Positions 21,425-29,229 of a stretch of 64,000 nt of DNA are shown here, piece by piece. Each line of letters starts with the position of its first letter. Position 1 is the first letter of the stretch. A program made the translations under genes and the position numbers. Origin of the DNA: JAPSGB01 sp963775185 (GTDB lineage Bacteria; Myxococcota_A; Polyangia; Polyangiales; Polyangiaceae); contig CAVZIE010000015.1 in NCBI GenBank assembly GCA_963775185.1, positions 186,001 to 250,000 on the forward strand, written 5' to 3'. The notes below the pieces were generated by a model. The model did not search any database and was not told where the DNA came from. It worked only from the letters and a program-made list of their open reading frames with translations.

Positions 21425-22135
21425 TCAGGCGCTCGCTCGCCGGCGGACACGGCCGAACGCCAGCAGCGCGGCGGCGGCCAGCACGAGCCCTGTCACGAGC
21501 CACAGGGCCCGGCGCGAGGGCGGGGGCCAGGCGGCCACGATGACGCGAGGACCGGGCGGACGGGACTTCTCGATCCAGGTGAAGCGCCGGACGACGCCGT
21601 GCGCGGCCTTGTCGCCGGCAACCAGCAGCGGCAGGCCGGCCGGCGGCGTGATGCGGACCTCCGTGATCTCCACGCCCGGTTGGCTCGAGGCGTCCTCCAG
21701 GCGGATCGCGCCGATCGACCGCGCCGACGCGCGCACGTCGAGGGTCCACAGGAAGTGGATGTCGCCGGCGGGCCCGGGGACCCAGCCCTGCGCCTCGACG
21801 CGCTCGACGTCCTTGCGCGCGGGGTGCCGGCAGCTGACGTCGGCGAGAGTGCGGCCGGTGCAGATCGTGAGGTCGGCGAGCAGCGCCGCGGTGCGGGCGT
21901 CGAGGGCGGCGTTGCCCTCGGCGGCGCTGATCTCGAAATCGCCGTTCCTGTCGGCGGCGCGCCGCACCCGAACCGCCGCGTCCAGACCGAGCCCGACGCG
22001 GTAGTCGATGCGGATCGGATCGCGATCGAGGTGGAGCTCGATGATGCGCTCGCCCCGCACGTCGGGGAAGACGAGATGGGCGGAGGCAACGCTCGCGATC
22101 GCCAGGATCGCGAGCGCGACCCAAGCGCTACGCAC
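21425..22135 (-). CDS. Exported protein with an EF-hand-like loop and a C-terminal membrane anchor
   Basis: The 236-residue protein has a signal peptide (MRSAWVALAILAIASVASA), a domain with a calcium-loop pattern DRNGDFEISAAEG near residues 63-75, and a C-terminal helix (ALWLVTGLVLAAAALLAFG) followed by RVRRRASA. That tail resembles a membrane anchor with positive inside. The region between is beta-rich (IHFLWTLDVRAS, VEITEVRITPPAG). It overlaps the end of pepA by eight bases, so it is co-translated with it. No family name is certain. Confidence 0.7.
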   Translation of the reverse strand: MRSAWVALAILAIASVASAHLVFPDVRGERIIELHLDRDPIRIDYRVGLGLDAAVRVRRAADRNGDFEISAAEGNAALDARTAALLADLTICTGRTLADVSCRHPARKDVERVEAQGWVPGPAGDIHFLWTLDVRASARSIGAIRLEDASSQPGVEITEVRITPPAGLPLLVAGDKAAHGVVRRFTWIEKSRPPGPRVIVAAWPPPSRRALWLVTGLVLAAAALLAFGRVRRRASA

Positions 22136-23615
22136 TGTTTTCGACGAACCTCACGAACGTGAGCACGGGATGGCCGGTGCCGCCCTTCGGCGTCACGCCG
22201 CGCGCGCGGTCCGACAGCGCCGGGCCGGCGATGTCGCAGTGGACCCACGGCTTGCCCGCCGTGAACTCGCGCAGGAAGAGCGCGGCGCTGATGGAACCAC
22301 CCCAGCGCTCGCCGGTGTGCTTGAGATCCGCGATGTCGCTCTTGAGCTGCTCGCGAATCTCTTCGACCAGCGGCATACGCCAGAGCTGCTCGCCGGCCTG
22401 CTTGGCGGCAGTTTCGACCTGGCGCGCGAGCTTGTCCTCGCCCGTGTAGAAGCCGCTGTACGTCTTGCCCAGGGCGATGACGCAGGCGCCAGTGAGCGTC
22501 GCGGCGTCGATGATGACGTCGGGCTCGAGCTTCGCAGCGTAGGCGAGCGCGTCGGCCAGGACGAGACGCCCCTCCGCGTCGGTGTTGATGATCTCGACCG
22601 TCTTGCCATCCAGCGAGCCGAACACGTCGCCAGGGCGATACGCCGCGCCGTCGGGCATGTTTTCCGCGGATCCGATGATGCAGTGGACTTCAACGTCGGG
22701 TTGCAGATCCGCGACGGCGACCATCGTACCGAGCACGGCGGCGGCGCCGCCCATGTCGCTCTTCATCTCCCCCATGCCCGGCGCCGGCTTGATGCACAGA
22801 CCACCGGAGTCGAACGTGAGGCCCTTGCCGACGAACGCGATCTTGCGCTTGGCCGGCTTCTTGGGCTTGTACGACATGTGGATGAAGCGCGGCTCGTTCG
22901 CGCTACCCTGACCGACGGCGTAGTGCAGATGCATGCCGGCATTCTTGATGCCGGCCTTGTCGAGCACGCTGATCTTGAACTTGTGCTTCCTTGCCAGGCG
23001 CGTCGCGATGTCCGCGAGGACAGCGGGCGTGAGCTCGTTCGGCGGCTCGTTGACGGCGTCGCGAGCCACGCATACGGCATCGGCGACGGTCTGACCGGTG
23101 GCGAGCGCCTTCTTGTCCGTCGCGCCCGGACGGCCGGCGAGCTTGTACACCATGGCGAGCCCAAGCTCGGCCTTCGGCTTGCGATCGCCGGTGAAGTACT
23201 TCGTGAAACGGTAGGCGCCGAGCGCGAGCCCTTCGCCGACCGCGCGGAACGTGGGACCGGCGACCTTCTCCGGCGGCACGTACGCGAGCGTGCGCGTGTT
23301 CGAACCCGCGGCGCGTGCAGCCGTCGCGGAGAGCGCGCGCACGCGGCCGTCGTCCATGCCGCGCTTCTCGCCGGCACCGATGAGCAGCACGCGGCGCGCC
23401 GGCAAGCGCCCGAGCGTGGGGATGTCCAACGTCTGGTCGGCCTTGCCGTTGAACTCCGCCTGCTCGGCGTGACGGAGCAGCGCGCCGTCGAGCTTGGCGT
23501 CGAGCGCCGCGACGACCTTGTGCTTCTCCAGCCCGCCCTGCGTCACGCAGATAGCCAGGACATCGACTTCTTGAACGGTGGGGTCGGCGGACGAGAGCTG
23601 GATCTGGAGTGACAT
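22128..23615 (-). CDS. pepA: Leucyl aminopeptidase (family M17)
   Basis: This 495-residue cytosolic enzyme removes N-terminal amino acids from peptides with two metal ions. The M17 signatures are intact: VGKGLTFDSGGLCIKP (metal and substrate Lys/Asp), MKSDMGGAAAVLG and NTDAEGRLVLADAL, which supplies the Asp/Glu metal ligands and the Arg that binds bicarbonate. The N-terminal macro-like domain is the first 170 residues. The ATG at 23615 follows a good ribosome-binding site (GAGGAG). The downstream exported-protein gene starts inside its last codons. Confidence 0.95.
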   Translation of the reverse strand: MSLQIQLSSADPTVQEVDVLAICVTQGGLEKHKVVAALDAKLDGALLRHAEQAEFNGKADQTLDIPTLGRLPARRVLLIGAGEKRGMDDGRVRALSATAARAAGSNTRTLAYVPPEKVAGPTFRAVGEGLALGAYRFTKYFTGDRKPKAELGLAMVYKLAGRPGATDKKALATGQTVADAVCVARDAVNEPPNELTPAVLADIATRLARKHKFKISVLDKAGIKNAGMHLHYAVGQGSANEPRFIHMSYKPKKPAKRKIAFVGKGLTFDSGGLCIKPAPGMGEMKSDMGGAAAVLGTMVAVADLQPDVEVHCIIGSAENMPDGAAYRPGDVFGSLDGKTVEIINTDAEGRLVLADALAYAAKLEPDVIIDAATLTGACVIALGKTYSGFYTGEDKLARQVETAAKQAGEQLWRMPLVEEIREQLKSDIADLKHTGERWGGSISAALFLREFTAGKPWVHCDIAGPALSDRARGVTPKGGTGHPVLTFVRFVENSA

Positions 23616-23706
23616 CGCGCGGGATCTCCTCGGGGGCGGGGTGTGAGCGGGGCGCGATAGTGCCACCCCGGCCCGAGACGCATCAAGCCCGGCCGCGAGA
23701 TCCACC

Positions 23707-23720
23707 CGGGGAATTCCCCG
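23707..23720. other. 14-bp perfect palindrome
   Basis: CGGGGAATTCCCCG lies between the aldolase stop and the pepA start. It may be a binding site or chance; there is no T-tract. Confidence 0.35.
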
Positions 23721-23743
23721 CGGGCGATCCGCTGAACATCCTC

Positions 23744-24661
23744 TTAGCCCTGGTAGATCCCGATGATCTTCGAGAGCAGGTCCAGACCCTCGGCGCGCGG
23801 GCGCTGGAACGCGTTCCGACCGACGATGCTCCCGAAGGCGCCGCCGGCGTTGATCTGGCGGATCTCTTCGAGCACTTCGTCGGTGCCCTTGGCCGCACCG
23901 CCGGAGAAGATCAGGATACGTTTGCCGTTGAAAGCGGCCTTCACGCAGTAGCGGATGCGATCGGCGAGGGTGTCGATGGGGATCTTCGCCTTCTCGAAGG
24001 CCTTCTTCGCTTCGGGCTGCTCGAGATGGGCCGTCGGCGGCTTGATCTTGATGATGTGCGCGCCCAGCTGGGCCGAGATATGGGCGGCGTAGGAGACGAC
24101 ATCGATGGCCGTCTCGCCTTCCTTGGAGAGGCCGCTACCGCGCGGATAGGCCCAGACGACGACGGCCAGGCCCTTGCTCTTGGCCTCCGCCGTGAGTTCC
24201 CGCAGATCCTCGAACATCGGATTGCGGAAGTCGGAGCCGGGGTAGATCGTGTAGCCGATCGCCGCACAACCGAGGCGAAGCGCGTCGTCGACCGACGCGG
24301 TGACCGCCGAGCACGGCTCGACCTTGCTCAGCGAATCGCTGTTGTTGAGCTTCAAGATGAGCGGAATCTGGCCGGCGAACTTGCCCGCGCCGGCCTCCAG
24401 GAAGCCGAGCGGCGCCGCGTAGGCGTTGCAGCCGGCGTCGATGGCGAGCTTGAAATGGTAGTCCGGATCGTGGGCGTCCGGGTTGGGCGCGAACGACCGG
24501 GCCGGGCCGTGCTCGAAGCCCTGATCGACAGGCAGGATCACCAGCTTGCCGGTGCCGGCGAGCTTGCCGGTGTTGAGAAGGCGGTAGAGCTGGGTCTTGG
24601 TGCCCGGGTTATCGGACGGGTACCAGGACAGGATCTCCTTGACACGATCGGTAGCGGCCAT
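23744..24661 (-). CDS. fbaB: Class I fructose-bisphosphate aldolase (DhnA type)
   Basis: The 305-residue enzyme cleaves or forms fructose 1,6-bisphosphate through a Schiff-base lysine. The DhnA-family landmarks are LPVDQGFEHGPARSFAPNP, KLNNSDSLS, IGYTIYPGSD, VVWAYPRGSGLSKEGETA, the probable active lysine region AHIIKIKPPTA and the phosphate loop IFSGGAAKGTDEVL. It diverges from the fructose-1,6-bisphosphatase gene across 102 bases, so two sequential gluconeogenic steps are controlled from one intergenic region. Confidence 0.93.
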   Translation of the reverse strand: MAATDRVKEILSWYPSDNPGTKTQLYRLLNTGKLAGTGKLVILPVDQGFEHGPARSFAPNPDAHDPDYHFKLAIDAGCNAYAAPLGFLEAGAGKFAGQIPLILKLNNSDSLSKVEPCSAVTASVDDALRLGCAAIGYTIYPGSDFRNPMFEDLRELTAEAKSKGLAVVVWAYPRGSGLSKEGETAIDVVSYAAHISAQLGAHIIKIKPPTAHLEQPEAKKAFEKAKIPIDTLADRIRYCVKAAFNGKRILIFSGGAAKGTDEVLEEIRQINAGGAFGSIVGRNAFQRPRAEGLDLLSKIIGIYQG

Positions 24662-24763
24662 GCGTTGCTCCCTCCGGCTCGATGACGTCCGCGCTTGAAC
24701 GCGGGCCGGGAAAGTAGATCCTTATCGCCTGGCTCGCAACGGACAGGCAGGAGAACAACCGAC

Positions 24764-25792
24764 ATGGCACCGGAGCCCTCGTGGACCCCGCCCCGCAGAT
24801 CGCAAGCAGGCGTCACCCTGGAGACGTTCATCCTGGAAGGCATGTTCCAGGCGTCCGGGGCCACCGGCACGTTCACTTCGCTGTTGAACCAGATCGCGCT
24901 GGCCGCAAAGTTGATCACCGGGCGCGTGCGCAGGGCGGGCCTGGCGGACGTGTTCGGCTACACCGGCGAAACGAACGTCCAGGGCGAGAACGTCCAGAAG
25001 CTCGACGTGATCGCGAACGAGACGATGATCGCGTCGCTCCAGCGACGGGGTCACTGCGCCGCCCTCGCCAGCGAGGAGCTCGAGGAGCCGGTGTTCTTCC
25101 CGAACGCCACCGGCGGCTATCTCGTCGTCACCGATCCACTGGACGGATCGAGCAACATCGACGTCGACATCTCGATCGGCACGATCTTCGGGATCTTGCG
25201 CTACCACAGGAAGGACGGCCCGCCGACGGTGCAGAGCTTCCTGCAGCGCGGGCGCGATCTGGTCGCTGCGGGCTACGTGATCTACGGGTCGTCGACGGTG
25301 CTCGTGCTGACCACCGGCAAGGGCGTGCACGGCTTCACCTGGGATCCAGGAGCCGGCGAGTTCTTCCTGTCGCACGAGAATATCCGCTGCCCGGAGAAGG
25401 GCAACACGTACTCGATCAACGAGGGCAACAGCGTCCGGTGGACGCCCGCGGTGCGCAAGTGGAACGCGCACATCAAGGCCGTCGACAAGGCCGATGATCG
25501 GCCATACACGCACCGCTACGTCGGCTCGCTGGTCGCCGACGCGCACCGCACGTTGCTCCGCGGCGGCATCTTCGCATACCCGGCGGACACCAAGAATCCG
25601 AGCGGCAAGCTCCGCCTGCTGTACGAGGCGAACCCATACGCGTTCATCTTCGAGGCCGCCGGCGGGCGCTCGGGAACCGGCACGGGCAGCGTTCTGGACA
25701 TCCAACCGACGGAAATCCACCAGCGCGTACCGCTTATCATCGGCTCGCGGGACGACGTCGCGACGTTCGAGCGCTTCGTGGCCGAGGGATAG
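24764..25792 (+). CDS. fbp: Class I fructose-1,6-bisphosphatase
   Basis: The 342-residue enzyme hydrolyses fructose 1,6-bisphosphate to fructose 6-phosphate, the committed step of gluconeogenesis. Metal-binding and catalytic motifs are clear: ASEELEE, DPLDGSSNIDVDISIGTIF, the NEGNS substrate loop and LRLLYEANPYAFIFEAAGG. The ATG at 24764 is preceded by AGGAG at a proper distance, and the short upstream extension of the frame has no merit. It is paired divergently with the aldolase gene. Confidence 0.95.
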   Translation: MAPEPSWTPPRRSQAGVTLETFILEGMFQASGATGTFTSLLNQIALAAKLITGRVRRAGLADVFGYTGETNVQGENVQKLDVIANETMIASLQRRGHCAALASEELEEPVFFPNATGGYLVVTDPLDGSSNIDVDISIGTIFGILRYHRKDGPPTVQSFLQRGRDLVAAGYVIYGSSTVLVLTTGKGVHGFTWDPGAGEFFLSHENIRCPEKGNTYSINEGNSVRWTPAVRKWNAHIKAVDKADDRPYTHRYVGSLVADAHRTLLRGGIFAYPADTKNPSGKLRLLYEANPYAFIFEAAGGRSGTGTGSVLDIQPTEIHQRVPLIIGSRDDVATFERFVAEG

Positions 25793-25821
25793 CGGCTTCT
25801 CTGGTCGGTGCGCGTCACGGC

Positions 25822-25840
25822 TGCCACCCGGCGCGGACCG
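25822..25840 (+). repeat. Degenerate copy of the dispersed element
   Basis: TGCC, a gap, then CCGGCGCGGA matches the core of the element with one base deleted. It lies 16 bases upstream of the porin-like gene start. Uncertain. Confidence 0.35.
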
Positions 25841-25855
25841 CGCTATGCTCGATGC

Positions 25856-26755
25856 ATGCGCGCATCCCTGGTTCTCACAGGAGCGACGTCGGCGCTTGCG
25901 TTCCTGTTCGCTTCCTCGACGGCAAGCGCCCAGTACGGCGGTCAGCCACCACCGCCCGGTTACGGGCAACCGCAGCCCGGTTACGGGCAACCGCAGCAGG
26001 GGTACGGCCAAGCGCCGCCGCCCGGCTACGGCCAAGCGCCGCCGCCCGGCTACGGCCAAGCGCCGCCGCCCGGCTACGGCTATCCGAACGAGCCGCCGCC
26101 CCCGCCACCGCAGAAGCCGGACAAAGGCTTCGAGCGACCGGATATCTCGATCCGCGTCGATCCGCTGAACTGGCTGCTCGAAGGCCGGCTGGGCTTCGAG
26201 CTCGAGACCGGCGTGTGGAAGTTCATCAGCTTCGAGCTGGTGCCGCAGTTCGTCGTCAACGACAAGCCGCCGTACTTCAACAACGTCACGGGCCGGTCGG
26301 GCATCGACTTCACGCAGCACTCGAACGGAATCGGCGCGCTCTCCGGCGCCAGCATCGGCGCGGGCTTCTGGCTCGACGGCAAGCCGTTCGAGGGCACGGT
26401 ACTGCGCGTGATCCTGACGAACTACGGGTACACATACCGGAGCACGGACGGCAACGGCGCCACCATCGACGAGGCGAGCCACACCGATCGCCAGCTCTAC
26501 GGCTTCATCGGATCGCACGCGCGCTGGGGCTTCTTCACCATCGCCGGCGGCATCGGGCTGGGCGTGGAGCTGAACAAGCAGCAACGCTGCTTCCCCGACG
26601 CCACCCTGGGCAGCGCCACGGGCAGCGGCTGCCCGGACAACTCGTTGCTGATCGCGACGGACAAGGCGAACCCGAACAACGGCCCGGTCGACGTGAACGG
26701 CAGCCTGTACCCGGTGTACCTGATGGGCCGGCTGTCGCTCGGCGTGGTGTTCTGA
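25856..26755 (+). CDS. Outer-membrane beta-barrel-like protein with PPPGYGQ repeats
   Basis: The 299-residue protein has a signal peptide (ends SSTASA) and a low-complexity segment with repeated PPPGYGQA and PQPGYGQ units (residues 25-80). The C-terminal part is a beta-rich domain with alternating strands (ISIRVDPLNWLLEGRLGFEL, FISFELVPQFVV, GSLYPVYLMGRLSLGVVF) and a final aromatic residue, as in outer-membrane barrels. The repeat is 24 bases long at DNA level and nearly identical in three units near 26010-26080. No enzymatic motif is seen. The ATG at 25856 fits the signal peptide. Confidence 0.78.
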   Translation: MRASLVLTGATSALAFLFASSTASAQYGGQPPPPGYGQPQPGYGQPQQGYGQAPPPGYGQAPPPGYGQAPPPGYGYPNEPPPPPPQKPDKGFERPDISIRVDPLNWLLEGRLGFELETGVWKFISFELVPQFVVNDKPPYFNNVTGRSGIDFTQHSNGIGALSGASIGAGFWLDGKPFEGTVLRVILTNYGYTYRSTDGNGATIDEASHTDRQLYGFIGSHARWGFFTIAGGIGLGVELNKQQRCFPDATLGSATGSGCPDNSLLIATDKANPNNGPVDVNGSLYPVYLMGRLSLGVVF

Positions 26756-26793
26756 GTTGTTCGAACGCCGGCTTCGCCGGCGGATCGCGCTCG

Positions 26794-26813
26794 GTTCCGC
26801 GCCGGACCGACAA
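26794..26813 (-). repeat. Dispersed 20-bp element, copy 6 (reverse, exact)
   Basis: This exact match lies between the convergent porin-like gene and the small membrane protein gene. Flanking bases form a 7-bp inverted repeat (CGGTTCC and GGAACCG), so it could fold as a hairpin. Confidence 0.92.
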
Positions 26814-26824
26814 CCAGGAACCGC

Positions 26825-27070
26825 TCAATACGCTGGGCGAGCGGACGGGGTGGGCGGCAGGTTCTCCGGCTCGTTGATCACGGCGCGGCCGCCCGCGTAG
26901 TGGAACCAGGCGTAGACGGCGACGGCGACCATGATGACCAGGCCGACGACGATCAGCGAAACCAGGCGGACCAGATAGCGCTTCACGTCCGGCCAGTCGC
27001 CGGGAGCCGGTTCCGCGGGGACCTGCGGGCGCCGCGAGCTTTGCGGCGGGCGATCCTTCTTGTCGGACAT
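26825..27070 (-). CDS. Small single-helix membrane protein
   Basis: The 81-residue protein has a polar Pro-rich cytoplasmic N-terminus (KKDRPPQSSRRPQVPAEPAP), one helix (LVRLVSLIVVGLVIMVAVAV) and a short external tail ending NLPPTPSARPAY. The ATG at 27070 is chosen because the much longer open frame upstream has no protein-like composition. It diverges from the SDR gene. Function unknown. Confidence 0.65.
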   Translation of the reverse strand: MSDKKDRPPQSSRRPQVPAEPAPGDWPDVKRYLVRLVSLIVVGLVIMVAVAVYAWFHYAGGRAVINEPENLPPTPSARPAY

Positions 27071-27151
27071 CGCGCACGGGTCTACTCCAACCGGCCGCGA
27101 CCGGCCAGCCGCGGCTACCCGCGCGCGGCCAAGCCGGATACGGTCGTCGTC

Positions 27152-27844
27152 ATGACGAGACGAAACGTGACGGTGATCACGGGAGCGGGGGGCGCGCTCG
27201 GTTCGGTAGTGAGCGCGCACCTGATCGGCATCGGCCACCACGTCGCGGCGATGGTGCTGCCCCGGGACGTGGAGCGCTTGCAAAAAGCGTTGGATGCGAC
27301 GCGCAGCGTCGTGCTGGCGGCGGACGTGACGTCGCCCGACGCGTGGCGGAGCGCGCTCGAGCGCATCGAGAGCGAGCACGGCGCGCCGACCGGCGCGGTG
27401 CTGATCGCCGGCGGATGGCGCGACGGCGCCGACGACGACACGTGGCGCGCGATGCTCGAGCTCAATCTGGAGACGGCGCGCCAGTCGGTCGCGGCGCTGC
27501 TCCCGTCGATGGTGGAACGCGGCGGGGGCAGCATCGTGCTGATCGGCTCGCGCGCGGCCGTGCGACCGTGGGAGAGCGCGAGCGCAGCCGCCTACGCCGC
27601 GAGCAAGGCCGCCGTGGTGGCGATGGCGAGCGCCACGGCGGCAGCGGTTCGGGACCGTGGCGTTCGCGTCAACGTGGTGTTGCCGAGCACGATCGACACG
27701 CCGCAAAATCGCGGATCGATGCCGCAGGCCGACTTCACGCGCTGGGTCGCGCCGGAGTCGCTGGCGGCGGTGATCGCGTTCCTGCTGTCCGATGCGGCGC
27801 GCGACGTGAGCGGCGCGGAGATTCCCGTGTACGGCCGCGCCTGA
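27152..27844 (+). CDS. Short-chain dehydrogenase/reductase
   Basis: This 230-residue Rossmann-fold oxidoreductase has the cofactor loop TGAGGALG (residues 10-17), Asn105 in the LELNLE helix and the catalytic Ser133, Tyr148 and Lys152 (IGS...YAASK). The C-terminal part (IPVYGRA) is the usual end of FabG-like enzymes. The substrate cannot be predicted. The chosen ATG gives the canonical short N-terminus (RRNVTVITGAGG). The gene at 27863 follows 18 bases later and may be co-transcribed. Confidence 0.9.
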   Translation: MTRRNVTVITGAGGALGSVVSAHLIGIGHHVAAMVLPRDVERLQKALDATRSVVLAADVTSPDAWRSALERIESEHGAPTGAVLIAGGWRDGADDDTWRAMLELNLETARQSVAALLPSMVERGGGSIVLIGSRAAVRPWESASAAAYAASKAAVVAMASATAAAVRDRGVRVNVVLPSTIDTPQNRGSMPQADFTRWVAPESLAAVIAFLLSDAARDVSGAEIPVYGRA

Positions 27845-27862
27845 GCTGCGTATTCTCGAAGA

Positions 27863-28408
27863 ATGAGTCGCCCGCGCCCGCCTGCACCCACCTCCTGGGA
27901 CGACGAGCCGACGGTGGTCTGGAGTCCGCCGGACTGGGAGCCCGAAGCGGTGGAGGAAGTGGACGCGGTGGAGGTCGAGCCCGCAGCGCCGGAAGAGTCG
28001 CAGCGGGCCACGGTGGAGGTCGAGGTACGCCAGATCTCGGGCACGGCGGCGCTCGGCAACTACGCGAAGCGCGCCTACGAGATCTGGACGAAGAACCGCG
28101 TGTACGGTCTGGACGGCGGTCTCGAATGTATCGAGGTGATCGATCTCGCGACGGGGCGCAGCAATCCGAAACACGCGTTCCTCGGCGCGCGCCTGGTCGG
28201 CGGTCAGACGCGCAACGGAAACCAGAACGAGCTCTCGTTTCCGCTGCCGACGCCCGGCGGCGAAGCGGTGTTCCAGAAGCTGGACACCAACAACCGCATC
28301 AAGCTGTCGGTCACGTCGCGCGTGACGCGCGTCATCCTCCACGTGCATCGCGTGAAGGTGGAGTCGGCCCAGCGCGACGGCGCGTGGGGCAAGATCACGC
28401 GACACTGA
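27863..28408 (+). CDS. Unidentified protein with an acidic disordered N-terminus
   Basis: The 181 residues divide into a Pro/Glu-rich disordered part (1-55, with WDDEPTVVW and many Glu) and a basic beta-rich domain (60-181: VEVEVRQISGTAALGNYAKR, TKNRVYGLDGGLECIEVIDL, FLGARLVGGQ, RVTRVILHVHRVKVES). No motif or family is recognised. It follows the SDR gene on the same strand and converges with the ferredoxin-NADP reductase gene 14 bases away. Confidence 0.65.
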   Translation: MSRPRPPAPTSWDDEPTVVWSPPDWEPEAVEEVDAVEVEPAAPEESQRATVEVEVRQISGTAALGNYAKRAYEIWTKNRVYGLDGGLECIEVIDLATGRSNPKHAFLGARLVGGQTRNGNQNELSFPLPTPGGEAVFQKLDTNNRIKLSVTSRVTRVILHVHRVKVESAQRDGAWGKITRH

Positions 28409-28422
28409 CGCGAGCGCGGGCG

Positions 28423-29163
28423 CTACCAGTACTTCTCGATGGTGATGTGCCCGGGCTTGCGCACGCGATGGCGCGCCAGGCCCCGCTCGCCGAGCGCGGC
28501 GCTCATGTCGCGGATCATGTCCGGGTTGCCGCACAGCATGAGGTGCGAGCGCTCCGCGGAGATCGCCGCGCCGGCGCGCTGCTCGAGCTCGCCGCTCGCG
28601 AGCACGTGGGTAATGCGACCGCTCAGCGCGTCCGCGGTTGGCTCGCGGCTCACGACCGGCACGCGCACGAGCCTGCCGTCGTGCGCGCGCGACAGCTCGC
28701 CGAGCTCCTCGGCGTAGGCCAGGTGCGCCGCCTGCCTCACGCCTTGAACGACGATCACGCGCTCGAAGCGCCGCCACACCTCCGGGCTTCGCAGCATGGA
28801 CAGGAACGGCCCGAGGCCGGTTCCCGTCGCCACCATCCAGAGGTCCGCGGCGTCGGGAACGTAGCCGAGCGTGAAGAAGCCCTGCGCTTTCTTCTCGACC
28901 TCGAGCGTGCCACCGACGGGCAGCTCGAACAGCGCCGGCGTGAACGCGCCGCCTTCGACGCACGTCAAGAAGAACTCCAGCGGCGCGCCGGGCGCAGACG
29001 CGATCGAGTACGCGCGCCGCACCATGTCGCCACCCAGCTCGAGCGCCAGGTTCACCCACTGCCCCGGCTCGAACGGCTCGATCTCCGCGTGGAGCTGGAT
29101 CGTCGCGAGGCCCTCCGCCCAATCGCGGCGACCGGCAACGGTGGCTTTCGTCCAGCCGCTCAT
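28423..29163 (-). CDS. fpr: Ferredoxin-NADP(+) reductase
   Basis: The 246-residue flavoprotein transfers electrons between NADPH and ferredoxin or flavodoxin. FAD binding is shown by RRAYSIASAPG and the preceding PGQWVNLAL strand. The NADP pocket is shown by ATGTGLGPFLSML and by HLMLCGNPDMIRDM, and the C-terminus ends ITIEKYW, with the stacking aromatic of this bacterial subclass. Length is normal. It lies upstream of an intergenic stretch containing a dispersed element and the SGNH hydrolase gene. Confidence 0.93.
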   Translation of the reverse strand: MSGWTKATVAGRRDWAEGLATIQLHAEIEPFEPGQWVNLALELGGDMVRRAYSIASAPGAPLEFFLTCVEGGAFTPALFELPVGGTLEVEKKAQGFFTLGYVPDAADLWMVATGTGLGPFLSMLRSPEVWRRFERVIVVQGVRQAAHLAYAEELGELSRAHDGRLVRVPVVSREPTADALSGRITHVLASGELEQRAGAAISAERSHLMLCGNPDMIRDMSAALGERGLARHRVRKPGHITIEKYW

Positions 29164-29208
29164 CGCACAGGTCGTAGTGCAACGCCGGGGGATCCACCAG
29201 CCGGGGGT

Positions 29209-29228
29209 GCCGGCCCGGCGCGGTATCC
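29209..29228 (+). repeat. Dispersed 20-bp element, copy 7 (forward)
   Basis: It matches at 18 of 20 bases. It ends one or two bases before the stop codon (TAA, 29232-29230) of the SGNH gene; the edges are placed to within a base or two. Confidence 0.85.
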
Positions 29229-29229
29229 C

